From Corynebacterium sp. CNCTC7651 (GTDB lineage Bacteria; Actinomycetota; Actinomycetes; Mycobacteriales; Mycobacteriaceae): a stretch of 64,000 bases of DNA. The notes below the pieces were generated by a model. That model searched no databases. It was not told where the DNA came from and saw only the letters and a program-made list of their open reading frames with translations. Below are positions 30,056 to 39,334 of this stretch, one piece after another (the stretch's first letter is position 1; each line of letters begins with the position of its first letter). The stretch is taken from contig NZ_CP071246.1 in the NCBI RefSeq assembly GCF_021496665.1, forward strand, positions 1,488,001 to 1,552,000, written 5' to 3'. Both the position numbers and the translations under genes were made by a program.

Positions 30056-30058
30056 CGC

Positions 30059-30988
30059 CTACCCCTGCCTGATCACGTCGAGGGCGTGCTGGAGGTCCGC
30101 CGGATACGGCGAGGAGACCTCCATGTAGTCGCCGGTACGCGGATGGTTGAAGCCCAGGGTGGTGGCGTGCAGCCACTGACGGTTCAGGCCGAGGTGCTTG
30201 GACAGCGTCGGATCCGAGCCGTACATCGGGTCGCCCACGCACGGGTGGCCGATGGCGGACATGTGCACGCGGATCTGGTGCGTGCGGCCCGTCTCCAGGT
30301 GGACTTCGAGCAGGCTGGCGCGGCGAAACGCCTCGGTGACTTCGTAATGGGTGACGCTCGGGCGGCCGTCGTCCGTCACGGCGAATTTCCAGCCGCTGGA
30401 CGGGTGGCGGCCAATCGGCGCGTCGATCGTGCCCACGATCGGGTCGGGCAAGCCCTGCACCACCGCGTGGTACGTCTTATCCACCGTGCGCTCCTTGAAC
30501 GCACGCTTGAGCACGGAGTACCCCGGGATGCTGGCGGCCACCACCATCACGCCAGAGGTGCCCACGTCCAGGCGCTGGACTATGCCTTTGCGCTCGGGCG
30601 GGCCGGCGTCGGGAAGCGTGAAGCCCATGGCCTGCAGTCCCCCCACCACCGTCGGCCCCTCCCAGCCCAGGGTGGGGTGCGCGGCAACGCCGACTGGCTT
30701 ATCGACGGCAATGACATCCTCGTCCTGATACAGAATGGTCAGCCCCTCGACGTGCTCCACCACCGGCTCCGGCGCGGCCTTGGGCTCCGGCAGCGTGGCC
30801 TCCAGCATGGTGCCGGCGGTGAGGCGGTCAGACTTTTGCACCGGCACCGCGTCCACCAGCACGTCTCCCGCCGCGATCATCTCCGCGGCGGACGCGCGCG
30901 AAACCCCGAAAAGCTTGGCCAGCGCGGCATCGACCCGCATCCCAGCTAGCCCCTCCGGCACGGGCAGCGAACGGTACTCCCCGCTCAT
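30059..30988 (-). CDS. rluD: RluA-family pseudouridine synthase (RluD-like)
   Basis: The enzyme isomerises uridines of 23S rRNA, in RluD-like members in helix 69. The 309-residue protein has an N-terminal S4 domain ([19 protein letters not shown]) and a catalytic domain with [16 protein letters not shown], whose Asp is the nucleophile; Gln replaces the usual His before it. The C-terminal part includes [13 protein letters not shown] and [10 protein letters not shown]. Its ATG overlaps the lspA stop by 4 bp (ATGA), giving the common lspA-rluD pair. Confidence 0.93.
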   Translation of the reverse strand: MSGEYRSLPVPEGLAGMRVDAALAKLFGVSRASAAEMIAAGDVLVDAVPVQKSDRLTAGTMLEATLPEPKAAPEPVVEHVEGLTILYQDEDVIAVDKPVGVAAHPTLGWEGPTVVGGLQAMGFTLPDAGPPERKGIVQRLDVGTSGVMVVAASIPGYSVLKRAFKERTVDKTYHAVVQGLPDPIVGTIDAPIGRHPSSGWKFAVTDDGRPSVTHYEVTEAFRRASLLEVHLETGRTHQIRVHMSAIGHPCVGDPMYGSDPTLSKHLGLNRQWLHATTLGFNHPRTGDYMEVSSPYPADLQHALDVIRQG

Positions 30989-31512
30989 CGCGCCGGCTCC
31001 GCTGTGCTTGGCTCCCCCGTGCCCGGCTCATCTGGCCCGAAGAACATGGCGGCGACGAACACCACCACGCCGACGGTAATGCAGGCATCCGCGATATTGA
31101 ACACCGCGAAGTTGCCCACGGAGATGTAATCCACCACGTGGCCGAACCAGAATCCCGGCTCCCGGAACAGCCTGTCGCACAGGTTGCCCACCGCGCCGCC
31201 GGCGATCAGCCCCAGGCCCAGCGCCTCCCATCGGTTGGGCAGGCTGCGGGAAAAGTACAGCGCCGCGATGGGGAAGATGAGCTGGATGGTGGTGAACAGC
31301 CAGGTCATGTTCTGCCCCATGGAAAAGGACGCGCCGGGGTTGAACAGCAGGTAGAAGCGGAACCAGTCACCGATTACGGGTACCGGCACGCCTGGTTCCA
31401 GGTAGTGCAGCATGAGCTGCTTCACCGCTTGATCCACCACGGCAATGACAACCATGAGCGCCGCGACGGGCGCGAGGTAGCTGCGGGCGGACACGGGCTT
31501 GGTCTGGTTCAT
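30985..31512 (-). CDS. lspA: Lipoprotein signal peptidase LspA
   Basis: Signal peptidase II cleaves prolipoproteins after lipidation. The 175-residue protein has four hydrophobic segments and both catalytic motifs: GNLCDR (D113) and FNIADA (D142), and NPGASFSM near 58. The ATG at 31512 is chosen; a GTG immediately before it (31515) is equally possible. It serves the several lipoproteins encoded in this window (5562, 27718, 31556 and 34250) and overlaps rluD by 4 bp. Confidence 0.95.
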   Translation of the reverse strand: MNQTKPVSARSYLAPVAALMVVIAVVDQAVKQLMLHYLEPGVPVPVIGDWFRFYLLFNPGASFSMGQNMTWLFTTIQLIFPIAALYFSRSLPNRWEALGLGLIAGGAVGNLCDRLFREPGFWFGHVVDYISVGNFAVFNIADACITVGVVVFVAAMFFGPDEPGTGEPSTAEPAR

Positions 31513-31555
31513 CACCGCAACACTGTAGTCGGTGGGTCTGCGGTAGGTTCAAAGC

Positions 31556-32545
31556 GTGTTTACCAAGCTCGACCCACCCCGCCGCCGGGCCTGCGCCACG
31601 CTGGCCGCAGCACTTCTCGCGCCTCTAGGCGTGAGCGCCTGCTCCACTGCGGAACCCGACCCGTTCGAGGGGATCCCGGCGTTTGCCGTAGATACCCCCG
31701 CCGTCACCGTGATTGAGGAGGGTGACAACCCGCAGCAGCTGCGCTACAGCGATGCGGCCGGGTCTGCAGCCGAGCCCTGGCAGACCACCGTGGAGGTGGC
31801 GGGCGGTGTGGCGCAGTCCGTGGCACCGCTTGGCGCGGACGTGGCGGAAGCCCCCGCCGGCGGCGATGTCATGGCGACGACGCTGCCGCTGACCCTGACC
31901 GCCTCCCCTGCCGCAGATCCCGGCGAGGGCGAGCAGCCGGCCGCGCGCAGCGTGCTGGTGGAGGCCGGCGCCGGCAAGCACTCGGACCTGGCCCTGGGCA
32001 AAGAAATTGCCTCCGCGGAAGGCTTCCTCATGCGCTGGCGCGCCGCCGAAACCGGCCTGATTTCCACGGTGCAGCTCCTCGCCCCGGCTGATTCCCCGGA
32101 GGCCGGCCGCCAGGCTGTGGAGTCCGCGTTGCTGCGCATCATGTCCGCCGCCGTGGTCTTCCCCGAGGATCCGGTTGGCATCGGCGGCTCCTGGACGGTG
32201 GAGGGCCGCATCACCGGCGACACGACGATGCGCCGCACCACCACGTACACGGTCACGCGTATCGACGGCACCTTGATCGACCTCGACGTCGCCGTCGAGG
32301 AGCGCCCCACCCAGCAGGCGATCAAGATTGACAACCAGGTCGCGGGCGAGTTGGACGGGCAGACGCTGACAGTCGCCGGCACTTCGACCACCTCAGAGGG
32401 GAAGATCACGGTCGATCTCTCCCGCCCGCTGCCGGTTGACGGCCGTGTCGCCGCCACCACGCGCCTGGTGTACTCCGGCGAGGGCAGCGAATTCGGCGTT
32501 GTTCAGGACATTACCTCCGCGGTCACGTACGGAAAGGACAGCTGA
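31556..32545 (+). CDS. Secreted lipoprotein of unknown function
   Basis: The 329-residue protein has twin basic residues, a hydrophobic stretch and lipobox VSAC (Cys near 29). A large beta-rich domain follows without a motif I can name; the repeated strand pattern (WTVEGRITGDTTMRRTTTYT, GKITVDLSRPLP) is like DUF6263-type lipoproteins, a guess. GTG 31556 is the start that leaves a normal signal peptide. It is divergent from lspA, 43 bp away, and its stop overlaps the ABC-F start by one base, so the two are co-transcribed. Confidence 0.82.
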   Translation: MFTKLDPPRRRACATLAAALLAPLGVSACSTAEPDPFEGIPAFAVDTPAVTVIEEGDNPQQLRYSDAAGSAAEPWQTTVEVAGGVAQSVAPLGADVAEAPAGGDVMATTLPLTLTASPAADPGEGEQPAARSVLVEAGAGKHSDLALGKEIASAEGFLMRWRAAETGLISTVQLLAPADSPEAGRQAVESALLRIMSAAVVFPEDPVGIGGSWTVEGRITGDTTMRRTTTYTVTRIDGTLIDLDVAVEERPTQQAIKIDNQVAGELDGQTLTVAGTSTTSEGKITVDLSRPLPVDGRVAATTRLVYSGEGSEFGVVQDITSAVTYGKDS

Positions 32546-34242
32546 TGGTTGCCCCGCTGCACATTGGCTTAGACGGCATCTCATTTTCCTACCCCGGCGG
32601 GCACCGCGTGCTCACCGACATTTCCTTCGCCGTGCCCTCCGGCTCCGTCACCGGCCTGATCGGCGAGAACGGTGCCGGCAAGTCCACGCTGCTGGGCATC
32701 ATCTCGGGCGAGCTCACCCCGGATGCCGGCACGCTGATCACCCCGCCGGTGACAGGTTTCATCGCCCAGGAGACCTCGCTGCCGTTCACCGAGCCGGCGA
32801 GCATGCTGATCGACCAGGCTGTGGCGGAGCTGCGCCAGGTGGAGACCGACATCGCCGAGCTATCCGGCCGCATGGCGGAGGAGCCGGACAACGCCGCCCT
32901 GGCCGACGCGTTTGACCGCGCCCTCGCCCGCGCGGAGAACTCCGGCGTATGGGAGCTCGATGCCCGCATCGCCACCGTGCTGGCCGGCCTCGGCCTGGCC
33001 AACGTGTCCCTGGACACGCCGCTCGGCGAGATGTCCGGCGGCCAGCGCCGCCGTTTCGCGCTGGCCACGCTGCTGCTGCGGCCCGTGGACGCAATGGTGC
33101 TGGACGAGCCGACGAACCACCTGGACGACGAAGCCGTGGACTTCCTCATCGGCGAACTCGAGGCGTTCAAGGGTCCCGTCCTCGCCGCTTCGCACGACCG
33201 CTACTTCCTCGATTCCGCCTGCGACGCCATCGTTGACCTGGATCCCGGCCTTGGCGCCGAGGGCGGCTACGGCGAGGAAACCCGTCAGGGCGCGAAGTTC
33301 ACCGGCTCCTTCTCGGACTACCTCACCGCCCGCGAGCAGCGCCGCCACCGCTGGGAGACGGACTACGCCGCCCAAGAGCACGAGCGCGCCCGGTTGGAGA
33401 AGGCCGCCGACCAGACGGCGGAGGACATTTTCCACTCGCAGGACAACAAGACCGAGACCCGCGCCGCAGCCAAGTTCTACGCGGACCGCGCCGCCAAGAC
33501 CGTGGGCAACCGCCGCCGCGCCGCCGAGCAGCGACTGGACAACCTGGAGCGCCTTGCCATCCCCGCACCGCCGGAGCGCCTGCGGTTCACTGGGGTGCCG
33601 CCGCACCAGGCAACGTCGATAGGCGTGCCCGCCGTGACCGCGATCAACCTCCGCGTGCCGGACCGCCTCATGCCGCTGAGCATCAAGGTGCAGCCCGGCC
33701 AGCAACTCCTGGTGGAGGGCCCGAATGGCTCCGGCAAGTCCACCCTGCTCAAGATCATCGACGGCACGCTCACGGACTACGAGGGCGAGCTGATCATCCC
33801 CGAGGAGCTCACCGTCGCCCGCCTGGAGCAGGACGACACGTGGCACGACCTTGACGCCACCGCCGCCGAGGTGTTCGCGCGCCACACACCCGACGGTGCC
33901 CCCGATCTGGTGGCAATGGGGCTGATGACCCCCGAGCAGGCCGCGAAAAAGCTCGGCGACCTCTCGCTTGGCCAGCGCCGCCGCGTCTCCCTCGGCATCA
34001 TTCTGGCGTCCCCGCCGGACCTTTTGCTTCTCGACGAACCGACGAACCACCTCTCCCTCGCCCTCGCCGAGGAGCTGGAGCAGGCGCTTGTGGATTTCAC
34101 CGGCACCGTCATCATCACCAGCCACGACCGCTGGGTGCGCCGCCAGTGGCGCCGGCGCATGGCGCAACACGATTCCCGCGCCCGCATCCTCACCCTGGCC
34201 ACGATGTGGACGGACGAGGTGTGGCGCGAAGACCGCGACTAG
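32545..34242 (+). CDS. ABC-F family ATPase
   Basis: A 565-residue protein with two fused ABC domains and no membrane segments. The first has GENGAGKST near 41, MSGGQRRRFALA and VLDEPTNHLDD. The second has GPNGSGKST near 392, LSLGQRRRVSLG and LLDEPTNHLS. An arm and linker of charged helices lie between them. Such proteins bind the ribosomal E site and rescue translation or protect against antibiotics. No diagnostic feature assigns it to Etta, Uup or a known resistance type. The ATG overlaps the preceding stop (TGATG). Confidence 0.92.
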   Translation: MVAPLHIGLDGISFSYPGGHRVLTDISFAVPSGSVTGLIGENGAGKSTLLGIISGELTPDAGTLITPPVTGFIAQETSLPFTEPASMLIDQAVAELRQVETDIAELSGRMAEEPDNAALADAFDRALARAENSGVWELDARIATVLAGLGLANVSLDTPLGEMSGGQRRRFALATLLLRPVDAMVLDEPTNHLDDEAVDFLIGELEAFKGPVLAASHDRYFLDSACDAIVDLDPGLGAEGGYGEETRQGAKFTGSFSDYLTAREQRRHRWETDYAAQEHERARLEKAADQTAEDIFHSQDNKTETRAAAKFYADRAAKTVGNRRRAAEQRLDNLERLAIPAPPERLRFTGVPPHQATSIGVPAVTAINLRVPDRLMPLSIKVQPGQQLLVEGPNGSGKSTLLKIIDGTLTDYEGELIIPEELTVARLEQDDTWHDLDATAAEVFARHTPDGAPDLVAMGLMTPEQAAKKLGDLSLGQRRRVSLGIILASPPDLLLLDEPTNHLSLALAEELEQALVDFTGTVIITSHDRWVRRQWRRRMAQHDSRARILTLATMWTDEVWREDRD

Positions 34243-34249
34243 CTAGCGG

Positions 34250-34837
34250 CTACAGTCCCGGAGCCGGTGCCGGTGCCTCTGCCGGCGGCGCATCCACCGG
34301 CGCGGGCGCAACCGGCGCGTTCGCGTTGCACATCGCCGGCACCTGCTCCGGTGCGAGCGTGCTGGAGATCAGGTTGCAGGCCCACTGCTGGGACAGCTTC
34401 CAGTGGCCGTCCTCGTGCACAAAAGTGACGTCGTTAATCAGCGTCGGCTCCGCACCCGGCTGCACGAGGTTGACTGCGGCGAGCACCTGGTTCGGCTCGA
34501 AGCCCGGCAGCACCGGGTCCACAACCTGGAACGTCGCGCCGGACTCCATCTGGGACTGCGACATCACGTCAAACAGCTCCGGCACGTTTTCACCGCCCTG
34601 CACGGTGAGCATGCGCTCCTCGATCGGCAGGTTCGGGTCCGCCGCGCGCTGGATCACCCCGTTCAGCTCCTCCACCGTCGGCAGCTGGGCAACCGGAGCC
34701 GCTTGCGTTTCGACGGTCGCAGCCGACGTCGTCTCCGCAGTCGTCGACGCTGCAGTGTCAGCATCGTCGGAGCAGGCGGCAGCGCCCATCCCCAGACCCA
34801 GCATGATGATGGCGGCGGCAATCTTGCGTGCGTTCAC
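34250..34837 (-). CDS. Small secreted lipoprotein, low-molecular-weight antigen type
   Basis: The 195-residue protein has a lipoprotein signal (lipobox AAAC, Cys near 22) and a Thr/Ala linker. An NTF2-like domain follows with VEELNGVIQRAADPNLPIEE, VDPVLPG and VHEDGHWKLSQQWACNLI, similar to mycobacterial MTB12-type low-molecular-weight antigens. The C-terminus is Pro/Ala-rich. I chose GTG 34837 because AAGGAG precedes it; the open frame reaches further upstream without signal-peptide sequence. It is convergent with the ABC-F gene. Confidence 0.85.
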   Translation of the reverse strand: MNARKIAAAIIMLGLGMGAAACSDDADTAASTTAETTSAATVETQAAPVAQLPTVEELNGVIQRAADPNLPIEERMLTVQGGENVPELFDVMSQSQMESGATFQVVDPVLPGFEPNQVLAAVNLVQPGAEPTLINDVTFVHEDGHWKLSQQWACNLISSTLAPEQVPAMCNANAPVAPAPVDAPPAEAPAPAPGL

Positions 34838-34956
34838 GAGCTCTCCTTGGTTTTTCGACGGCGTACAGCTCAACGTGATCAACTCCGCCCAGACTAACCC
34901 CTCACCGCCAGCGAATCCCAACCGACACCCACGCCACATCTGGCACGCTAGTACCT

Positions 34957-35877
34957 ATGGACCCGTTCGTTCTTGTCATTTCCACCGGCGGCACCATCGC
35001 ATCCACCGCCGACACCACCGGCGCCCGTGTGCCCACCCTCACCGGCGAAGAGCTGGTCCGCCGCTGCGACACCGATGCCAACGTCCGCGTCTACGATGCC
35101 GCCAACTTGGACTCCTCCTCCATCACTCTCGCCGACTTAGACCTGCTGAGCGACCTGGTGCGCCGCGCGCTCGCCGACGCCCAAATATCCGGCATCGTCC
35201 TCACCCACGGCACCGACTCGATGGCCGAAACTGCCCTCGCCCTCGACCTGGTCCACGACGATCCGCGTCCCGTCATCCTCACCGGTGCCCAGCGCCCGGC
35301 GGATGACCCGCACCCGGACGGACCCGAGAACCTCCGCCGCGCCATCGAAGCCGCCGGCGACCGCCTGCGCCGCGGCATGGGCGTGCTTGTCCATTTCGCC
35401 GGCGAGACGCTGCCGGCCCGAGGCCTCTACAAAGCCTCTACCGAGGATCTTGGCGCGTTCGCCCTCACCAGCGAGCGTTCCCAACCCCGCCCCGCCGCTG
35501 TTCCGCGCTCCGAGCTGGCGGGCCTTAACGTGCCTATCCTGCGAGCCTGGCCCGGCGCGGACGCGACGATCGTGGACGCCGTCGCCGCCTCGTGCCCAGA
35601 CGGACTTGTCATCGAGGCCCTCGGCTCCGGCAACGTCTCCGGGCAAATGGGCGAGGCCATCGGCCGCGCCGTCGCTGGCGGCATCCCTGTCGTCATCGCC
35701 ACTTCCGTGCCGCGCGGCGCCGTCACATTCGCATACGGCGGTACCGGCGGCGGATCGACCCTCGGCGAGCTCGGTGCCCTCCCCGCCGGCTACTTGAGCC
35801 CCGGCCAGGCCCGCATCGCCCTCCTCACGGCTCTGGCTGCCGGCGTAGATCCGGCCTTAACCATCGCCGCGCTCTAG
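34957..35877 (+). CDS. L-asparaginase
   Basis: The enzyme hydrolyses asparagine to aspartate and ammonia. The 306-residue protein has the two catalytic threonine motifs: ISTGGTIAS near 9-17 and LTHGTDSMAETA near 82-93, and TGAQRPADDPHPDGPENL. No signal peptide is seen, so it is probably cytoplasmic, type I-like. ATG 34957 gives the normal start. Its last 21 bp overlap the 3' end of the convergent DNA polymerase IV gene. Confidence 0.92.
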   Translation: MDPFVLVISTGGTIASTADTTGARVPTLTGEELVRRCDTDANVRVYDAANLDSSSITLADLDLLSDLVRRALADAQISGIVLTHGTDSMAETALALDLVHDDPRPVILTGAQRPADDPHPDGPENLRRAIEAAGDRLRRGMGVLVHFAGETLPARGLYKASTEDLGAFALTSERSQPRPAAVPRSELAGLNVPILRAWPGADATIVDAVAASCPDGLVIEALGSGNVSGQMGEAIGRAVAGGIPVVIATSVPRGAVTFAYGGTGGGSTLGELGALPAGYLSPGQARIALLTALAAGVDPALTIAAL

Positions 35878-37245
35878 CCACTCCCGCCAATCAAGCGAGT
35901 CCAGTGGGTCGGCGGGGGTGAGCAAGGGATCGTCGGCACGCAAGCTCTTGATCCTGCCCGGCCCACTCGCGCGCGTTTCAAAGCGGACGGTGACCCACCC
36001 CTTCCCCGCGCCCTGGACCCAGCCGTGGCCGTACTCGGGGTGGAACACGTCCTGCGTGGCCTGCCACTGCCCGGGTTTCGGTGCTGCAGTGCTGACGACG
36101 TCCACCTCGGGCCCCGCGGTGTGGTCGCTCACCCCGGACTCATACTCCGTGCTCACCCGCGTCGGCCTCACGATCTCTTGGTCAAGCTCAGGGAACAGCA
36201 CGTCCTGCAGCGATTCCTCCAGCCCGGAGTAGCTCACCCCCACCAGCCGAATCGGCCCCACCTCATCGGGGTAACGCACGATCTTGAACGCGGTGGCCAA
36301 GAGCGTATCCGCGTCATCTGTCGCGTACGGCAGCGTCGCCGAGCGGGACTCGATATGAAAGTCGCTCATCTTCAGCTTCACCGTCACCGTGCGCGCCCCG
36401 CGCCCGTCCTTCACCAATCTCCTGTGCGACTCCGCCGCCGCCCGCTTCAGCGCCGCATCCACCTCCGGCGCGGTGGTCAGATCCTGCGGGTACGTGTGCT
36501 CCGACGAAATCTGCTTCGCCTCAGCCCGCGGTGCCACCGGCCGCTCGTCCACACCCCGCGCCAGGTGCCACAATTGCTTGCCGACGACACCCCCCAACGC
36601 AATCTCCACCTCCTTCTCCGTGAGCTCCGCCAGGTCACCGATCGTTTCGATCCCCGCCGCCGCGAGTTTCGCTCCCGTCACCGGGCCCACGCCCCAGAGC
36701 TCCCCCACCGGCAGCGGGTGCAGGATGTCAAGCTGCTCGGCGTGCGGGATGACAAACACGCCGTCCGGCTTCGCCAGCCCCGACCCGATCTTGGCGTATT
36801 GCTTTCCGCTGCCCGCCCCGATCGAGCTCGGCAGCCCAGTCTCCTTCTTGATCTCTGCTCTGAGCTCGTTGGCCCAGGTGGTGACTTGCTCCGGGGAAGC
36901 GTCGATAAGCTGCGCAGGCTCCATGAACGCCTCGTCGATGCTGAGTTGCTCAACCACCTCCACGTGCCGGGCGATGATTTCGAACACGCGGCGCGATGCC
37001 GCGGCGTACACCGGCCTGCGCGGCGCCACCAGCACCGCCTGCGGCCCCACGAGCCGCGCCGCCCGGTGCGTGGGCATGGCGGAGCGCGCGCCGTACTTGC
37101 GCGCCTCATAGCTCGCTCCGGCTACCACCCCGCGCCCGCTCACGCCTGCCACGAGCACGGGGCGGCCTTTGAGCGTGGGCCGGGTGAGCTGCTCACAGGA
37201 GGCGTAAAACGCGTCCATGTCGATGTGCAGCACCCAGCGAGGCAT
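35857..37245 (-). CDS. dinB: DNA polymerase IV, Y family (DinB)
   Basis: The translesion polymerase acts on damaged or stalled templates. The 462-residue protein starts MPRWVLHIDMDAFYASCEQL with the metal aspartates. Other motifs are the nucleotide-binding YEARKYGARSAMP, the catalytic LSIDEAFME and the helix-hairpin-helix LWGVGPVTGAKL. A little-finger domain follows. Beyond residue about 385 is a C-terminal extension (WQATQDVFHPEYGHGWVQG) typical of the longer actinobacterial form. ATG 37245 is preferred; GTG 37254 is three codons further upstream. Confidence 0.93.
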   Translation of the reverse strand: MPRWVLHIDMDAFYASCEQLTRPTLKGRPVLVAGVSGRGVVAGASYEARKYGARSAMPTHRAARLVGPQAVLVAPRRPVYAAASRRVFEIIARHVEVVEQLSIDEAFMEPAQLIDASPEQVTTWANELRAEIKKETGLPSSIGAGSGKQYAKIGSGLAKPDGVFVIPHAEQLDILHPLPVGELWGVGPVTGAKLAAAGIETIGDLAELTEKEVEIALGGVVGKQLWHLARGVDERPVAPRAEAKQISSEHTYPQDLTTAPEVDAALKRAAAESHRRLVKDGRGARTVTVKLKMSDFHIESRSATLPYATDDADTLLATAFKIVRYPDEVGPIRLVGVSYSGLEESLQDVLFPELDQEIVRPTRVSTEYESGVSDHTAGPEVDVVSTAAPKPGQWQATQDVFHPEYGHGWVQGAGKGWVTVRFETRASGPGRIKSLRADDPLLTPADPLDSLDWREWLERGDG

Positions 37246-37270
37246 GGCGTTCACCGTACCCGCCTGCGCC

Positions 37271-37330
37271 GCGACGGCGTACGCTGCGACGGCGTACGCT
37301 GAGCTAGCGTGCGCTGAGCTGGCGTGCGCG
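37271..37330. repeat. Four 15-bp tandem units between the HNH gene and dinB
   Basis: Two identical units of gcgacggcgtacgct (37271-37300) are followed by two related units of the form gagctNgcgtgcgc(t/g) (37301-37330). They fill the gap just after the stop of the HNH gene and end 25 bp from the dinB start. Any dinB promoter would have to include or overlap them. Confidence 0.85.
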
Positions 37331-37332
37331 GC

Positions 37333-38859
37333 CTACGGGCTTGGCACATCGACAATGGGCAACTGCGCCGCTTGTGTGAGTTCCGGCAGGCTGTGGTTGT
37401 AGGAGGTGTACCGGGAGCCGTCCGAAAAGGCGAACTCAATGTCCCGCCCGTACGAAGTGACGGTGATGTTGCCGTGGCTGACCTGGGAGTGGCAGCTGGA
37501 ACACAGCGGGATCAAATTCTCGATGTCGGTGGAGCCGCCCTCCGCCCAATCTCGGATGTGGTGAATCTCCATGAAGCGGGAGTGCGTGCAGCCCGGCATC
37601 GCGCATTGGTAACCCCACAGTTCCAGCAGGGCCTTGATTTGCCCGTCCGACGCTGTGCGACGCTTCCGCCCGTAGTGGAGAGTGACACCGGACGAGCTGA
37701 GCAGGTGCGCGCGGGCGAGCGCGTTGTGCACGTAGCCGGTGAGCACACGACTGGGGATCTGGGGATTCTGCGGCATCCATGCGCGCCCGTCCTCGGTGAC
37801 GATGATGCTCACATCCGCCCCCGGTGCCCGGGTCGCAGCGATCGGTTGAGCCCGCACAATGTTGAGCATCGCGATAAACGCGGCGTACAGGTTCTGCTTC
37901 TGGGGCGGGCCGAAGCGAGACGGCACGCGGAAAATCTCCTCCGCACCCATCTTGATGCTTTTCCGCGGAGGCTGCGTCATCACCGCAGGTCGCGCCTCTT
38001 CTGGCGGGGTGTCGGATTCCTCGTCCTCGAACGACGTGTCCCCGAACGCAGCGTCTATCCAGGTGTCTTCTTCTTCAACCATGTCCTGTGCTTCACCCCC
38101 GTCCTGTTCTCGAACCTCAGTCGCGTCTTCTGGCCCCGGTGCGGCGCAATCTCCTCCGTCGAAAAGCAGATCGTCCTCACACACCCCGTTTTCGGGATCC
38201 CCGCCTCCAGCCTCCGCTGAGTGCGCCATTGCCTCCGCTATGAGAGCGCGGAGTTGCCCCGAGTCAGCTGCGGTGTGGCCGTTGAGAACCAGCTCGGCAA
38301 TCTTCAGCGCGGACTCCAAATACGCGCCTACGACGGGAGGAATGAGGTAGTCGCCGAAAACCATTCCGTCCGCGCGACGTTTGAGCGTAAAGAAGGGATC
38401 ATCTGGGTTCTTACCTTCCCCGCTCTTGCTGTCCACACCCGCCAGAGCCTTCTTCAACTCGCTAAAACATAGCCGTCTGGCCAGCTCAACTAGCTGAAGC
38501 TCGTTTTCCTCGGTGACATACTCGATGAGAAACCGAACGGTGGAGTAAGGAATGTCCCCCTCGCGAAACGCCTCCGCGAGCACTGTATAAACACGCAGCG
38601 CGCGCCCCACACGGACATATTCGTATGCGGTAGAAGTCCGGTAACGGAGCTCCCGCTCGAGCCAGCTACCCGTGCTAGCGGCGCCGAAAAGGCCAGCTAA
38701 TTCAAGTGCATCAAATTCGGCAATGCTGTTAAGTAAGTCCGCCTTCGCCTTGTTTGATCGAACGGAGTGCGTTTGAATATCGCGCGCAATTGCCTCCGCG
38801 TGCTTCTTCATCTCGGCACGGCTTTTCGTTCCGCCCGGGCCCGTAAATGTAGTGGTCAT
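37333..38859 (-). CDS. HNH endonuclease with DUF222 domain
   Basis: The 508-residue protein has an N-terminal DUF222 (13E12-type) helical domain at about 20-200, including SWLERELRYRTSTAYEYVRV. An acidic low-complexity linker covers about 225-295. A second DUF222-like part comes next, and then a C-terminal HNH nuclease: CAMPGCTHSRFMEIHHIRDW, then LIPLCSSCHSQVSHG. The four cysteines and paired histidines indicate a zinc-bound HNH. Members occur in many copies in actinobacteria and spread horizontally; the target is unknown. ATG 38859 is preceded by AGGAA. The first 300 bp are AT-richer than the surroundings. Confidence 0.9.
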   Translation of the reverse strand: MTTTFTGPGGTKSRAEMKKHAEAIARDIQTHSVRSNKAKADLLNSIAEFDALELAGLFGAASTGSWLERELRYRTSTAYEYVRVGRALRVYTVLAEAFREGDIPYSTVRFLIEYVTEENELQLVELARRLCFSELKKALAGVDSKSGEGKNPDDPFFTLKRRADGMVFGDYLIPPVVGAYLESALKIAELVLNGHTAADSGQLRALIAEAMAHSAEAGGGDPENGVCEDDLLFDGGDCAAPGPEDATEVREQDGGEAQDMVEEEDTWIDAAFGDTSFEDEESDTPPEEARPAVMTQPPRKSIKMGAEEIFRVPSRFGPPQKQNLYAAFIAMLNIVRAQPIAATRAPGADVSIIVTEDGRAWMPQNPQIPSRVLTGYVHNALARAHLLSSSGVTLHYGRKRRTASDGQIKALLELWGYQCAMPGCTHSRFMEIHHIRDWAEGGSTDIENLIPLCSSCHSQVSHGNITVTSYGRDIEFAFSDGSRYTSYNHSLPELTQAAQLPIVDVPSP

Positions 38860-38869
38860 AGCGTGTTTC

Positions 38870-38912
38870 CTGTCCTGCTCGGTTTGTGTTTGCGATCAGG
38901 GTAAAACACGCT
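38870..38912. promoter_or_regulatory. Inverted repeat in the leader of the HNH gene
   Basis: Arms AGCGTGTTT (38870-38878) and AAACACGCT (38904-38912) match perfectly over 9 bp with a 25-nt loop. On the HNH strand the second arm lies 10 bp before the ATG, so the hairpin would hold the AGGAA ribosome-binding sequence at its end. It could be an operator or a translation-control hairpin. Confidence 0.5.
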
Positions 38913-38998
38913 CCCAACCCACGTTCGCTTTAAATAGAACATCCATTCGAACAGCAAAATACTCTGGGCACTTTCGGGGCAGCCACTACCCACCACAC

Positions 38999-39272
38999 CT
39001 TTCCGCACTGCGGAGAACCTTCACGTGAGACTTGAGACTCTTTCCGCACTGCGGAGAACCTTCACGTGAGACTTGAGGGTTGGGGCTCGACCGGGTTAGG
39101 CACCGGGAGTGCCCCTACCCCGTCCAAAACCCCGCGCTTTCCGCACTGCGGAGAACCTTCACGTGAGACTTGAGGGTTGGGCTCGGCCGGGGGTAAGGCA
39201 CCGGGGAGTGCCCCTACCCCGTCCAAACCCCGCGCTTTCCGCACTGCAGAGAACCATCACGTGAGACTTGAG
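38999..39272. repeat. Tandem array of a 38-bp repeat (about 97-bp unit)
   Basis: Four copies of a 38-bp sequence (CTTTCCGCACTGCGGAGAAC ... CACGTGAGACTTGAG) start at about 38999, 39039, 39137 and 39235. The last copy has two changes. Copies 1 and 2 nearly abut. Between copies 2-3 and 3-4 lies a 59-60 bp segment that is itself repeated with small changes. The 38-bp part contains the inverted repeat CCGCACTGCGG, and the longer part contains GGCAC/GTGCC, so each full unit could form two hairpins. The 566-bp gap 38860-39425 holds no credible gene. The coordinates of copy 1 may be off by one or two bases. Confidence 0.9.
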
Positions 39273-39302
39273 GGTTGGGCTCGGCCGGGTTGGGTGCGGG
39301 CG

Positions 39303-39315
39303 AGCGTCGTAAAGC
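39303..39315 (-). repeat. Dispersed 13-mer GCTTNACGACGCT, copy 3
   Basis: GCTTTACGACGCT on the minus strand, directly after the hairpin of the ileS terminator. Confidence 0.8.
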
Positions 39316-39334
39316 AAAGGCCCCGCCTGGGGCC
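39311..39334 (-). terminator. Rho-independent terminator after ileS
   Basis: On the minus strand the stem GGCCCC / GGGGCC with loop AGGC is followed by TTTGCTTT. It lies about 90 bp downstream of the ileS stop. The T-rich tail is part of one copy of the dispersed 13-mer. Confidence 0.75.

Noticed and set aside
38999-39272. CRISPR array
   Set aside because: The segments between the 38-bp repeats are nearly identical to each other and uneven in length, and no cas gene is nearby. It is a tandem repeat.
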